A stretch of DNA of 64,000 bases from Membranipora membranacea (Eukaryota > Bryozoa > Gymnolaemata > Cheilostomatida > Membraniporidae). Of this stretch, positions 1-11,263 are shown piece by piece. How positions within the stretch are numbered: position 1 is the stretch's first letter; the number at the start of each line of letters is the position of its first letter. The notes below the pieces were generated by a model. That model saw only the letters and a program-made list of their open reading frames with translations. It did no database searches and was not told the origin of the DNA. The stretch lies in contig OU612071.1 of assembly GCA_914767715.1 (NCBI GenBank), positions 27,091,681 to 27,155,680 of the forward strand, read 5' to 3'. The translations under genes and the position numbers were made by a program.

Positions 1-424
1 ACAGATGAAGCGCACTGAGTAGACTGAGTCTGAATTAGAATTACATAAGTATGTGATTATTCCAACTGTTGTCCTCCTCTGCTCTTATGGACTTCATGAT
101 TATGTTGGACCCAGCATTTTTAATTTATTCAGGTTTTTTCAGCAACCGAATGTATAGAATGAAATGCGGCATATGGCTTAAAGGGGTATATACTCCATTC
201 CATTCCATTCAATTGCCTGAATTGATACAATCGATATGCAACTGTTTCACAGCGTTGGCTCTTATATTTGAAGAAAATGCCAAAAACTTACCACATCTGA
301 CATTGTTTCTGTGATAAGCTTTCGTCATACAAAACCAGCAAACGTCAAGATAATACCTTTTTTTTTCTGCAACAATTTATTGTATTTAAAATCAATGGAC
401 TAAAAAAGTGAAATAAAATAAGGC
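1..424. other. AT-rich sequence, nothing recognised
   Basis: No coding segment with splice-site support, RNA gene or recognisable repeat was seen here on either strand. Confidence 0.4.
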
Positions 425-815
425 AGCGGCATAGTCAGATTAGTCCAGGACTAGTGAGGCAACCATCCGATTGTCTGGAAAACGAAGGACTACTGTCCCC
501 AGGGCGAGGCCAGACACGCAGCCTGCTCGGCAAGTAGCGCACCAACCTCCCACGCAAAGCAGAAGGAGCCGCCCCCTCCATCCCCAGTAGGTGTGAATTC
601 CACAGGTTAACACCTGTGGTCAACAGTGACCTCTCCCCTCTACAGCTGTTGGCTCTCTAGGGGCAAATTTTTCCTTTGACTTAGTGGCCGTAATGGCAGG
701 GGTTTGAATTTCTAACTCCCCAAATAGGCGAGTAATATTAAAGAGTAACAAATAGCGGTATTTAAAAAGCATTTCAATGGGCATAATTTGATAATTAGAA
801 AAGAAAATGGTCACA
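425..815. repeat. GC-rich island, probable inserted repeat
   Basis: Positions about 430-660 are clearly richer in G and C than the flanks on both sides, which is typical of an inserted element. No tRNA-like promoter, terminal repeat or protein could be assigned, so the class is open. The open frames on the minus strand have no resemblance to known proteins. Confidence 0.3.
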
Positions 816-1224
816 TGACCAAGTGGACGGATTTGGAGTATGACACGAAGAGCTGATTTTTGAAGTTAATAGATGCGATTTAGATGACAATTTGCGGCGT
901 GACCATTAAACTCAATACAAATATTAAATGTGGATAAAAGAATGTGCAGTACAAATTGATCATTGTTGGAATATCGAGATATTGTCTTACACTACGCATT
1001 AAAAAAATGATTCAGTTCAATTTCAAACAAACTTCTAAAATATGTGTTTTAAAGATAATGGTCTCATCAATGTGAATGTCGAGAAATTTTGTGCTTTTTT
1101 TTGTCTCTAAATCCCATAGACTTAATAAAAAACCTGCACAGGACACTGAATGGAGCATTAGCATTGAGGCAGTGAGGCACTTAATTGTGGTTATGCGACG
1201 TCACTGGAGGGTGTAGAACTAGTG

Positions 1225-1800
1225 ATTTTTACACTTAGCTATCATTGATTTACCGGTCCCAGCTCCGGTTAAATGTTGATAACTCAACTGGCTTCAATTG
1301 GAATGTAAGTTTGAAAATTGCAATAGATTCAACAGCTTCTGGCGATCATTTTGATAGTCTTTTTAGCATCGTAGCTCAAACATTGTCAAAAGAGCAAGCT
1401 ATTTAAAACCGTGCATAGACTTAAGGCTATAATTCTTTTGCAGTTTCAGTCCTGATTAAATGCATATATCTCGGACCATTTTGATGGGATTTTGAGTTTG
1501 AAAATTGCAATAGATTCAGCAGCTTCTGGTGATCACTTTTATTATCTGTTTAGCTTTGTAGCTGAAATATTATCTAAACAGCAAGCTTTCAAAATCGGTG
1601 CATAGACTCAAAACTATCATTCTTTTTGCAGTTTCAACCCTGACTTGAAATTTATTTCCTAATCAATTTCAATGGGATTTCAAGTTTGAAAATTGCAATA
1701 GATTCAGTAGCTTGTGGATATAATTTTGAAGGTCTGTTCAGCTTTGTAGCTCAAGTGAAACCTAGCAATCAATTGAAAACTGTCATACTACTATTAATGA
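1225..1800. repeat. Three tandem copies of a ~187 bp unit
   Basis: The phrase AGTTTGAAAATTGCAATAGA recurs at about 1308, 1495 and 1683 (spacing 187 and 188). Matching flanking text (an AGCTTCTGG-type segment, TAGCT(C/G)AA and TTTGCAGTTTCA) repeats in the same order. The copies have drifted by many substitutions, so the array is old. The unit length is close to that of nucleosome-length satellites, but only three copies are present. Confidence 0.75.
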
Positions 1801-1831
1801 CGCAATTATTGGCTGCCTCGAAAGGGGTACC

Positions 1832-1837
1832 TTTATT
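1832..1837 (-). terminator. Candidate polyadenylation signal AATAAA
   Basis: TTTATT on the + strand reads AATAAA on the minus strand, about 380 bases downstream of the stop codon of the minus-strand gene ending at 2219. Further A-rich variants lie nearby at 1857-1866. Use of this site is inferred only from position. Confidence 0.3.
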
Positions 1838-2218
1838 TTATTTCAGATACTGCTGTTTTATTTTTATTATTATACAGTGTAGATATGGCAAATGAGTTCA
1901 ACAGATGTATAAATTTTGAAATCAGCTATACCATTCCATAACTACTGATGCTTGAAGATCAATAGGGTGGTTAAGCTTCGATCGTACATTGTCGTTCTTC
2001 AGGGTAGCAATTTTCTCTGTTTCGTAGTGAATGCCGTTAGTAAATATCTGTACACAATATGTTTACTCAGAGTAGTACTATGAATGATGCATGAATCAGA
2101 TCTATGCATATTTTTTGAAGTAAACGTGGATAAGAACTTTACTGCCGTACACCCTGACAATATTTGAATCAACACCATTGATTTCAATGTGGTTTCTTAG
2201 ACCTTGTTCCGTCGCTAC

Positions 2219-3410
2219 TCATAGCTTCTTTACAAATCTTGAGCTAGTTGTTAGACATCCTTGATCTTTGGAGGATACAGGTGTTATGTCATCTTTTGAG
2301 GTTCCACCTGTGGACTGATCAGGGCTGGCGAGAAGTGACTCACTGCAGTCAGAATACTGTAGTTTTAGAGATCTGATGACATACCCACCTGAAAATCAAA
2401 TTCGTCAATAAATTAATATTCCAGAATGTTACAGCTCAATAGTGTTGTATTCAGGGTCGAGTCAACGGGTCGGGTTTCGGGTTTCTGTGGTCGGGTTTCT
2501 GTGGTCGGGTCAAGTCGGGTCAGAGGTCTACATCCTCATGGGTCTCAACTACTAGAGTGATGGTCAAAATACTGCGTGCACCTGGACTCGAACCCTGGAC
2601 ACGAACCCGAGACCTAGTGCACTACAGTCCACGATCTTAACCACTATGCTATGGATTTTAGGTGATGATTTCGGAAATAGAGACTATACGATGATAAAAC
2701 ATATAGCTATTAGTCATGCTTTTGCTGTGATTATTATGAACATACAACACTACATAAAGCTTTCTTCAGACATCTCTAATTGGATAAATACTTGACAGAA
2801 TTTGATGAAACTTGGTCATAGTTCATTATGTCTAGATGATATACTAGTATTACAAACTGAATCAAACTTAACATGTACTATTAGCTAATTGCACTAGTGA
2901 TTAGTGGATGAATATCCATCATTCTTTTAAATTGTGATATCTGAAGACAGTGTAGGAGTTGGACATCGACTTATGAAGTCGTAATGTGAATCCATTTCAC
3001 CGCTCTTTTCGACTCGACCCAACTCGTACCCGAATTTAGGGAAATTTCAGTGGCACGGCTCATTTTCATTTTTGCTGGCTCAATACAACACTACAGCTCA
3101 TTACTGCAGACTGGTCTCCTGCTTCTATATGAAAAAGGGCATAATCCGTAGACTTAATCATATTTTTATGTCCATGTGACATAATTAATTTCTGAGTCTG
3201 GATGAATTGTAGGGGAGATGGTGATGTGGGTATAATCTAACAAATGATATTTGAGAATCCAGTTAATGCGGAATTTACGTTTGATTAATTATAATCTTAC
3301 CGATGTAATCTGATGTGTCTACTATCGGCTTTGAGATGGTGATCTTCAGTTGTGTATCAGGCTCGTCATCAAGAAACTCATCCCCCCACTCATCATCTCC
3401 ATAAGAATTG
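2219..3410 (-). CDS. Unidentified gene, last two coding exons
   Basis: Two exons join with matching phase. Exon 3301-3410 follows an AG acceptor and ends ATCG|GTAAGAT; exon 2219-2388 follows GATTTTCAG and ends at TGA (2219-2221). The first encodes an acidic stretch, NSYGDDEWGDEFLDDEPDTQ, followed by a beta-like LKITISKPIVDTSDYIG. The second encodes GYVIRSLKLQYSDCSESLL, then a Ser/Thr-rich tail ending RFVKKL. Codon use looks coding and both splice sites are good. I do not recognise the family; an acidic and Ser/Thr-rich tail of this type is common in cytoplasmic adaptor proteins, but that is only an impression. A tRNA-derived SINE occupies part of the 912-base intron. Upstream exons should lie beyond 3410 but could not be found among the LINE debris. 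Confidence 0.6.
2445..2692 (-). repeat. tRNA-derived SINE, copy 1 (with A and B boxes)
   Basis: Read on the minus strand, the head contains ATAGCATAGTGGTTAAGATC (A-box-like) and GGTTCGAGTCC (a perfect pol III B box). It is followed by a unique body and a tail of repeated GGGTCGGGT words. A second copy in the opposite orientation lies at 37153-37370, matching from the CCGAAAT-type leader through the tail, so this is a dispersed family and not a tRNA gene. It lies in the intron of the gene at 2219-3410. Confidence 0.8.
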
Positions 3411-3559
3411 CTAAATGCGGATAGGTTTTATGTTTATGATGTCCATGTAATTGCCTATGCGATAGATATAATATAATATATATATAATATTGTTATTCTA
3501 AGTTCATGAGGTTGAAATTGGGGTAGATAACCCTTAAAACATTAGATATAGACTGTTTG

Positions 3560-5116
3560 AATATTAATATTATGAACTTTATTAACAACCGATCAATGCA
3601 TGAAGCAAATAAGACCATGTGAAAACAACAAAAAATAAAAGAAGCAATAAGAAGGCATTGACGTATTTACGCGTATTTATTAATAAGGCTTTTTCTGCAA
3701 AGAGCAGTGTTAGATTTAGGGGGGTCGTGGTTTTATGATGGTTCCTGTTATTTGTTGCTAGGTGATGTAGATGATGGTGATGTGGATGGCTGGTGTTCTT
3801 TCTCACATTATTGACATACTTTAGGCAGCATATGTCCAGATAAACACTTAGTTCTGTTAAATTTAATGCTGCGAGACGCTCATCATAATGTTCTAACCAT
3901 GGCAAAATAACCCTGAGGCATAACTTTTGAAGTCTTTCAAGATTCTCTTTGTCCCCTTTCGATAAGTATGGGAACCAACTTGGTGCTGCGTACAAGATCA
4001 CTGATAGAATTCTTGATCTATAAAATGTGACCAGACTAGACGTGGAGACCCCAACTTTCCTGAGCCGAATAATGGGATGCACAGCTGGCCTTAACTTACC
4101 TATTATAGAGTCAACATGAGCACTGAATCTCATATGATTGTCAAAGCAAACCCCTAAAAGTTTGACTGATGATTTTTGTGAGATGGGCATGTCCTTTATC
4201 TTGATAGGATCACAGATGATGTTCTTTTGAAGGGTTAGAGTCAGTGATTGTGACTAAGTGACATTTAACAGCATTGCGTTTTCTTCACACCAGTTTGCAG
4301 CATAATCAGCTGCAGACTGTAACGGATTGTCATGAAATACAAGAGATGCTTTATGAGACTTCAAATTTTCTATGCGCATTTCCGAGCTTTCTACCACCTT
4401 ATAAACTGTAGTGTCATCTGCGTATTTGATGCAAGGTATTTCGGGCAGCAGATCACGCACAAAAATGTTCCACAAGAGCAGTCCCATAATAGTACCCTGT
4501 GGAACTCTGACTGTGTAACACTCATATGATCAATATACATCTGAGTACCTCACTCTCTGCCATCTATCATTGAAGAAACTTATCATCAGTCTGACGAGGC
4601 TAGGGCTGGTATTTAAGGCTAGAAGTTTTTGAATAGCAATGTGTGGAAGCATTTTATCAGAAGCTTTGCTGAAATCCAGCATCAAAGCCAGCAACATTCA
4701 GTTTATCATCAAGACTATATGCGATTTCTGTTGTAAATTTCACTAGAGCGTCAGTGGTGCTCATTCCTTTAGTATATGCATACTGATCTGCAAAACTGGG
4801 GAGTTCCGCCTTGATCAGCTCTGATATGATTTTCTCCGTAACTTTTCATACATGGAAGAGCAACGAGAAAAGTCTGAGCTCCCTGATGGTAGAAGGTGTC
4901 TTCACTTTATTCAGTTGAGTAACTTCTGCTCTTTTCCGAAGCATGATCGCTTTCAAGAACTTTGTTGATGATATTAGTTATTGGAAGTGACAACAGATGT
5001 GCGTTGTTTTTGGTGACCCAGCTAGGGTAATCCTCTCTATTAGTAGACTTGTGAGTGTTTTTACCTCTAAGACGTTTGAAGACTTCCATTTCATTAACAG
5101 AAACAGAAATATTCAA
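3560..5116 (-). pseudogene. Degenerate non-LTR retrotransposon (LINE), RT part
   Basis: Minus-strand relic of a CR1/Jockey-type reverse transcriptase. In order down the minus strand: the region before RT (5116-4907), an FSKASDKMLPHIAIQKLLAL-like palm segment (about 4690-4620), the catalytic block YADDTTVYK (about 4440-4400), and the post-palm region KLLGVCFDNHMRFSAHVD (about 4160-4100) followed by the typical thumb motif RILSVILYAAPSWFPYLSKG (about 4010-3950). The frame breaks repeatedly between 5116 and 4254. The 3' end near 3580 holds a His-rich stretch and poor coding. There is no endonuclease, so the copy is 5' truncated. It is inactive. Confidence 0.85.
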
Positions 5117-5207
5117 TATTTAGAATATTCAGAGTAAGTTGGCATGATACCTCAATTATGAGAGCAGACAGCTTTGGATTGATTTTGCAAGAGCTGTCCC
5201 CTCATCA

Positions 5208-5751
5208 TTGAGTATAATTGTGTTCGTTATAATATTGAGCATTGCCTCAAAACTACCTAAGTTACCCCAATACAAAAATTATGTGTGGTACACATCATAC
5301 ATTTTATTTAATGCCAAGCAGATAAGAACTTTGGCTATCATAATCTACCGATTCCATTCAATGAACTCCCTCTTCCTCAGGAATAACAACAGGACGATAT
5401 TGACCAATCAGCAAACAGTATCGCTTGAGCTATGTCTGGGACATTTGTTGAAATCAAAAGGGCCGCCAAGTGATGAAATCAATATTACATCTATGAAATA
5501 AAATGGCTAATAAGCCCATATTCCTTACAAAAGAGTTCATGACTGTTAGTTATATCTCAAGAAAAACATCTTACCCTACCATTCTACAGCTGCATCACTT
5601 GCCAAATATACCTGATAGTAGTGTTATTGATTATGTGAACATCAACACACATGTGTATTTCGTTGCTTGTTTCTTTCTTGGCTCAGAAAATATAGTTAGG
5701 GTGGTCTCTTGGGCCCCAAACTATGCTCATTGGATAGAGCACATGTTGTAG
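5208..5751 (+). other. Open frames without support
   Basis: Two open frames (5208-5501 and 5503-5751) read on the + strand but show no known motif and low-complexity hydrophobic composition. They overlap the left arm of the inverted-repeat element at 5360, so I treat them as chance frames. Confidence 0.3.
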
Positions 5752-6244
5752 GTAATCAGCTATGTTTAACTTTTCCAAAAACTTGTCCATGTGAGGGTAT
5801 AGCAAGCCACAAAAGCAAAAATGTGTCTTCAAAATACTTCACAAATGATACAATTTCACAATAAATATCTTCAGTCATAGTGCACTTAGGGACATGTGGT
5901 TTTTTTTATCAGGTAAACACCCATTTAGTTGAGATCAACTATGAATCAAATACAGCTTACTACCCCTCAATAATCCTAGAAACATGATCTGCTCTGCTCT
6001 GAATTTGTGGCAGTGAACCTTCTCAGCCAATGAAAGCCCTGATATTATTTGATGCAGTGAGTCTATTGTTTATTTTCTATTGTTTAGTGGCATACACAAT
6101 GGAAAGCAGAAAATTCCTATATAGACCTAATCTATTAAGCCTATTTTATAAGGGACACTAAATAGGCCAATTGTCTAGGACATCACACTAGGCCACACTC
6201 ACAATTCCTATGTGTTGTTATTCCTGAGGAAGAGGGAGTTCATT
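5360..6244. mobile_element. Element bounded by perfect 32-bp inverted repeats
   Basis: The left end 5360-5391 (AATGAACTCCCTCTTCCTCA...) is the exact reverse complement of 6213-6244. The enclosed ~885 bp has no transposase. A small non-autonomous DNA transposon or MITE is the simplest reading, though a target-site duplication is not obvious next to the arms. Confidence 0.5.
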
Positions 6245-6257
6245 GTTCCATTACTGT

Positions 6258-6470
6258 GGCTCTTATATATATATTGATCTTTTATTGGTTACATATGCCT
6301 CTTTTTGCAGGCAAGGTAGTTTGACAATAAAATGGTTAATAATACATGTTTATATATATATATATATATATATGTGTATATATATATATTGATCTTTTAT
6401 TGGTTAAATATCCCTCTTTTTGCAGGCGAGGTAGTTTGACAATAAAATGGTTAATAATACATGTTTTGAA
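6258..6470. repeat. 115-bp tandem duplication with TA microsatellite
   Basis: The segment beginning ATTGATCTTTTATTGGTTA occurs at 6273 and again at 6388. Both copies run through CCTCTTTTTGCAGGC and AATAATACATGTTT with three or four differences. A (TA)n tract lies between them. This looks like slippage or unequal exchange at the microsatellite. Confidence 0.8.
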
Positions 6471-6831
6471 ATATAAACTTTTGGTTTTACACCATAACAA
6501 CCAGTCAGTGTCTGTAGAAAATTAGAATCATATTAATTGAGACTAAGGTTAAAGGTTAGGTTAAAGATAGTTCAGTTTGATAGAGTGGAGCCGAGAGCTG
6601 ATAACTTCCATTTTGGCGATTTTGGTGATATGAATATAATTTCTTTCCTCCCATGCCGAAGTGAATCCTGTCATTCACAGGTGGGAATTGATGATAACTA
6701 TGGTGGGTAATATATTCTATATGTTATGTGTTCCACAACACTTTTGACTGAATTCCTGAGAATTGGGAAGTCATAGCATAACCAGTAAAATAACGCTTAA
6801 ACATAATATTTACTATATATATTGTTTCAGG

Positions 6832-7868
6832 TTCAAGATCATACCTGTCAAGTAGCTGTGATTAAAAATAGGGAGTTAAGGCGTCGTGACACTTCCAGGA
6901 CGCGAAGCGTCCTGGCCGAGGCACGAAGTGCCGAGACAAACACCTGGGGGGTTTGGGGGTTAGGTTTGACCGCCGAAACATATGAGCAATTTGAGCACCC
7001 CAGATTTTTGTTCTAGGTCATATTTCAGTGAACACAGCATCTACAGCATTCTAGGAGGAAAGTCAAACAGATGTGTTATTTTTAAATTCTCCATGATGAT
7101 GTGTGGCTTCAACCTACTGGCCTAGATTGAAGCTGTCTGCGGGCCTAAGTAGACATCTGATTCAGATACAAAACTTAGGTACCTCTTGCCTTGCCAGCAA
7201 TATCATTTTTGGTGGTGGGGAAGAAGCCTGTTAGCTTAGCTGTTCTTTTCAATTGAGACTCCAACTCTGAGTGGCCTTTAGTGGCTTGGTGTTTAGTCAC
7301 ATCATTTACTCCACCATGGCTATAGCTCAGATCTTTCTTGCAAATGGTACATGTAAAATATGTATCTCCCTTCCCTGACTTCTTGACAAAAGTATATTTT
7401 GTTTCCCACTCTCTTTGATAATGGGAAGAACACTTTTCAGCTTGTTGATAGGGTCTCTTTCTTTTTGGTGAAGACATGTTCAAAATTTTATTTTTACTAG
7501 ACCAGTCGGTCACATACATGTGTAGAATATTTTGTCGTCAACAAGTGCCTTATTATTCCTTGGGATTTCCATTTTTCATAGACTGTCAGATAGTGTTGAA
7601 TTGAGGTCATCTCACATTGGTTCTTAATTGTTTTCCTATCAGTTGTTTGCTAATTACATCAGTCTATTCACTTCACGACTTTTTACCCACTTTATGACCA
7701 GGATGTAACTAACTTGTTTCTATAGCACCTGTGTAAACAGAAACTGGATTTTTCCGGTATGTTGAGGCTGAAATAGGGAGGTTATAGGGAGATAGGGAGT
7801 GAGAGTGAATAGGGTCTTGAAATAGGGAGGGTCCCGACCAAATCGGGATACTTGACAGGTATGTTCAA
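6832..7868 (-). mobile_element. Probable hAT-like DNA transposon remnant
   Basis: CATACCTGTCAAGTA lies at 6840-6854 and its reverse complement at 7849-7863, both flanked by a further matching TTCAA. Between these ends lies a minus-strand BED-type zinc-finger frame (7175-7519), the usual N-terminal domain of hAT-type transposases. The rest of the transposase is absent. Two short hairpins with GAA loops sit at about 6896-6935. Assignment to hAT is inferred from the finger and the overall layout. Confidence 0.5.
7175..7519 (-). pseudogene. BED-type zinc-finger fragment of a hAT-type transposase
   Basis: The frame reads from about residue 15 as MSSPKRKRPYQQAEKCSSHY, then a W...KYTFVKK segment and a C2H2/BED-type finger: YFTCTICKKDLSYSHGG with NDVTKHQATKGH. 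This Cys-x2-Cys ... HGG-x-NDV-x2-H-x4-H spacing is typical of the DNA-binding head of hAT-family transposases and domesticated relatives. It stops at 114 residues, far short of a full transposase (about 600-700). The inverted repeats around it argue for a transposon remnant and not a host gene. A single retained exon of a spliced domesticated gene cannot be excluded. Confidence 0.6.
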
Positions 7869-8016
7869 GATGCTTTTTCTTTATTTTACCTATTTCTGGT
7901 ATATTCACAACATACATAATCATAGTACTGTATGGATTAACAATATAACAGCATAACAACCATACAATGCCTCACTATTAGATTAAGGATAATGTCATAG
8001 CAGACTGTGTAAACAG

Positions 8017-9553
8017 TTACAATTGATTAAACCCAAGGAAATCTAAATCATCTTCGTTGGGATCAGCTGGCGCCTCTACCTCCTCATCAGATGGCTCCTC
8101 CAAATGCTCGGTGGGGGGACTGGTTGCCATTTCAAGCTGTTGAGCGTGTGTTTTACAGCAGCATTTTACATTTAGTGTTATATTTATGTTGTTAGCGGCC
8201 TCCGTGGTCGCCAATAGCTGCTATGCTGATGAGGCGTTGCAGTCCTCAGTAGTTGTACCAACCGACCGGGGGATCTTTTCGGGGGACCGCTCCCTGACTG
8301 GTGACCGATTTCTTGATACATCTCTGGGACACTCAATTCACCCCTCAAATGAACCATATCTCGGCTGTCGGGATTACCTGGTCCTGGACAAGCTCACTGG
8401 TTCCAATTTTCCTAGCTATCACTAAAACTGGACCACTATATGGTGACATGTACGTTCAATGATGCCCTTTTTCAACAGTTCATCTACCTGCCTCTCTATT
8501 TCTAGGTTAGCATGATATCCTACCCTATATGTGGGAAGCCTGATTGGTTGGGTGCCAGGGTTGAGCGTATTTCCATAAGGACAATAACCCATATCATATG
8601 CATTCTTAGAAAACACATCATGATATTTGACGAGGAGTTGTCTCATCTTTGACTTACTGTCAACTGAGATATAATCAGGTAAGGTGTCAAATATGGGGTT
8701 TGACATGGTCTGGTAAGACTGGTTGTGAGATAATGGTGACATCAAATCTTTGGATGGTCATGCCATTCCAGTCTTGTACCTCAGATTCATGTATTTCAAT
8801 AATGTTTCCGTCAGTGAGAAAAGCTATTGGTGTGTCTTGGGCAATGTGGATAGCTTCTGAGGTTATGTTTGCAGCTCTGAGTACCAAACACTAATTCACG
8901 TAGCATCTTGAGGCAATTAGATCGTACAAATCGACTACTCTGAATTTAGGCTCTATGATTCCTATGCCTTCTATGGTGGTATGAGCATACATAAGTATAT
9001 CTCTTTCAGAGTAGGCATCAATGGTCACTGACCGAGCTGAGTAGCATGCACACGCTAGCCTGTTACCACTACTTTTCACTAGAGGTATAGATTGCCATAA
9101 AGTTCTGAGGTTCATTTCATTCAGATCAAGTACGCAACCAAAAGCTACCAGAAAATCCATCCCAATGAAATCATTTTCGGTTATGTCAACCACCTTCATA
9201 AGTCCTACCAAGTTTTCACCGCCCAACTTGACATTCACCTCATGCTCGCCATAACAAGATATGGGACTGCCAGTTGCAGTTTTACCCTTTGGTTTTCCAG
9301 GTTCACACTGACCATCTAGGAATTGAGCATCAGAAGGATCTGATTGCTGATATGGTAATTCATTTAATAATAAGATCAGAGTTGTCTCCTCTTTTTCAAG
9401 AGTTAAACCTGATGCGGGTAAATCAATCTTATCTGGTATAACATAATGGAGCTGTGTTGCTAGACTCCAAACTTGCCAACCTAATTTTTCCAAAATGAGT
9501 ACAAAAATTTGCAAAATGCTTAAAAATGCTAACAAAACTCCAGGGTGCCTCAA
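8017..9553 (-). pseudogene. Internally deleted Ty3/gypsy retrotransposon fragment
   Basis: On the minus strand, 9553-8891 encodes a retropepsin-like region. Its C-terminal signature is DFIGMDFLVAFGCVLDL (about 9160-9115); the catalytic DTG is not preserved in readable frame. The coding continues through 8887-8687 and 8745-8422 into the linker before RT, with LLVKYHDVFSKNAYDMG and a YRVGYHANLEIERQVDELLK segment that normally precedes the RT palm. RT, RNase H and integrase are missing. The sequence then jumps to an acidic C-terminal frame at 8214-8017 (PSDEEVEAPADPNEDDLDFL). This is a deletion derivative, unlike the fuller element at 38-45 kb. A strong hairpin sits at the 9553 end. Confidence 0.7.
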
Positions 9554-9576
9554 ATGACCAGAAAACGCCCCAAAAA

Positions 9577-10190
9577 TTTTTTCGCGCTACGCGCGAAAGA
9601 TGCTATTCTCACAGTAAGTAGTCCTTAGTAGCATGGGAGTGCAGATCACTCAAAATTAGTCTTTTTCCCTTTGCGTTGTAAGGTGCGATCTCCTAATAAT
9701 AAATGAGAAGTTGTTTGTAACCTAGCCTGTCTGGACAAGACAGGCTATTTGAAACCCTGTTTGCCCATCCTCCCTGGTTTGCCCTTGAAAGTCTGGGGCA
9801 GGAGATCTGAGTTATCTCACCCCAACAAGGAGGTAGACAACTTTGTTACTCTGATTAAAGAAAAGTTGAAGTTGGCAGAACCACCATATTCTACAATGGA
9901 TTACTAGTTATGTTGTGTCTCATTGAAGAAAAGTTGCAATTTGGCTCATGCAAAACTTGGACAGGTAAATCAACATCATGGTTTTCTGCAGCCAATACCA
10001 GATTTTTAGACTATTATTTAACCATGACAACCAAGTAAACACTAAAGATAAAAGATGCGTTTTTGATTGCCTAATTAGATGAACAGGCGTTTGGAAAACC
10101 ATAAATGAATACAACTAGCGTTGTGTGTTTAAAACTCAATTAGTGTCAAATAAGCGTTTACAAACGCTTTATGCGTACAGGTTGGCAAGT
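9577..10190. other. No gene; two short hairpins
   Basis: TTTCGCGC-TAC-GCGCGAAA at about 9579-9597 and AGCCTGTC...GACAGGCT at about 9722-9750 can fold. Otherwise this is AT-rich sequence with no support for coding. Confidence 0.4.
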
Positions 10191-10199
10191 ATGCTAGAC

Positions 10200-10545
10200 T
10201 CTGATTCTAATTCTGCTAGCATAGATCCCATTTGTATCATCAGCCTTCAATACAATTAGAGTAGAATATTTAATCCCATCACTGCAACACCTCGACTCAA
10301 ACATTACACAATGGATTATAAGCTTTCTCAGTAATCGCAGACAACAAACAATATCCATTAATAATAACTTACTCTCAGATACACTAATTACCAACACCGG
10401 CACCCCACAAGGATCTGTACACAGCCCTCTATTGTTTTCATTGTATACTGATGGAATTAGATCTAGATGTCAGAACTTTCATGTCTTAAAATATGCGGAT
10501 GATACTTGTTTAATTGGACTCATAGGTAATTCCTCTGATTTAGAT
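10200..10545 (+). pseudogene. LINE reverse transcriptase fragment
   Basis: A + strand relic of a non-LTR RT. In one frame it reads SSAFNTI (about 10225-10245), then ITQWIISFLSNRRQQTI, the block GTPQGSVHSPLLFSLYTD (about 10395-10450) and the catalytic YADDTCLIGLI (about 10493-10525). Only about 110 residues of the palm remain. The SSAFNTI and PQGS(V) blocks fit the CR1/L2/Rex group. It is a different family from the LINE at 3.6-5.1 kb. Confidence 0.8.
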
Positions 10546-10592
10546 GTGAGATAACTTCACAGCTTACTTCATGACTCAGGAGAGTCAATTAA

Positions 10593-10686
10593 AAAGGGGG
10601 GGGGGGAGGGGCAGAAGCTGTGAGATCTCAAGTTCTCACAGCTCAGGCTCAGGAGATTTCAGAGAGAGAGAGAGAGAGAGAGAGGG
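10593..10686. repeat. Microsatellites: poly-G tract and (GA)n
   Basis: A run of G broken by single A residues at about 10597-10612 and a pure (GA)n tract at about 10662-10685. Confidence 0.9.
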
Positions 10687-10689
10687 CAT

Positions 10690-11263
10690 AAAGACAAAGA
10701 GATGACAACAAGTGATAACAGATAGCATCAACCACTTCAAATCAGAGACCAATCTGTTTTATCTTTTGACGAAATCTTTTGTGTATTAGGCGTAATTAAA
10801 TAACTGTCAGCTACCAAAATCCCATCTCCGCTTTTTTGGGAGGTTCAATTGCTGTCATATAAATAATGTATAATTAAACCTTTTTATCAGACAAAAATCA
10901 TACTGTAGTTGCAAATGTGAAAACTTTCGTTTGAGAAACAGTCTTCATTTTGCCAAACATGAATATTAGTGAGAGTGACTACTAAGCATAATATTGGGAA
11001 ATCGTAAAGAAAGCATATAGGTGCAAATTGTATAAATATTTGTTTTAAAACAGATAAATGGTGAAAGTTTGATCTGTAATTGAATTCAAGAGCATGTCAA
11101 TAAGTAATTTGCCTGCTATACTGAGCTTAGGTGCTTAAAGAAAACACAATAAAATTATTGATCTTTTAAGCTGATGTTATATGATGCCTTATCCTATACA
11201 TTAGGCTATAGGCAAATATGAACTAACAAGAAATGATGTTCCCGACACAAGAGAGGCTCTCAT
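10690..11263. other. AT-rich, 3' side of the collagen gene
   Basis: No coding support. It would include the 3' untranslated region of the minus-strand collagen gene ending at 11264, but no clear AATAAA was found on the minus strand. Confidence 0.3.

Noticed and set aside
2560-2660. tRNA gene on the minus strand
   Set aside because: It has A and B boxes but no pairing acceptor stem, and the same block recurs at 37.2 kb with a shared body and tail, so it is a SINE head.
8186-8425. Open frame on the + strand (79 codons)
   Set aside because: It lies antisense to the gypsy fragment and has no motif; shadow frame.
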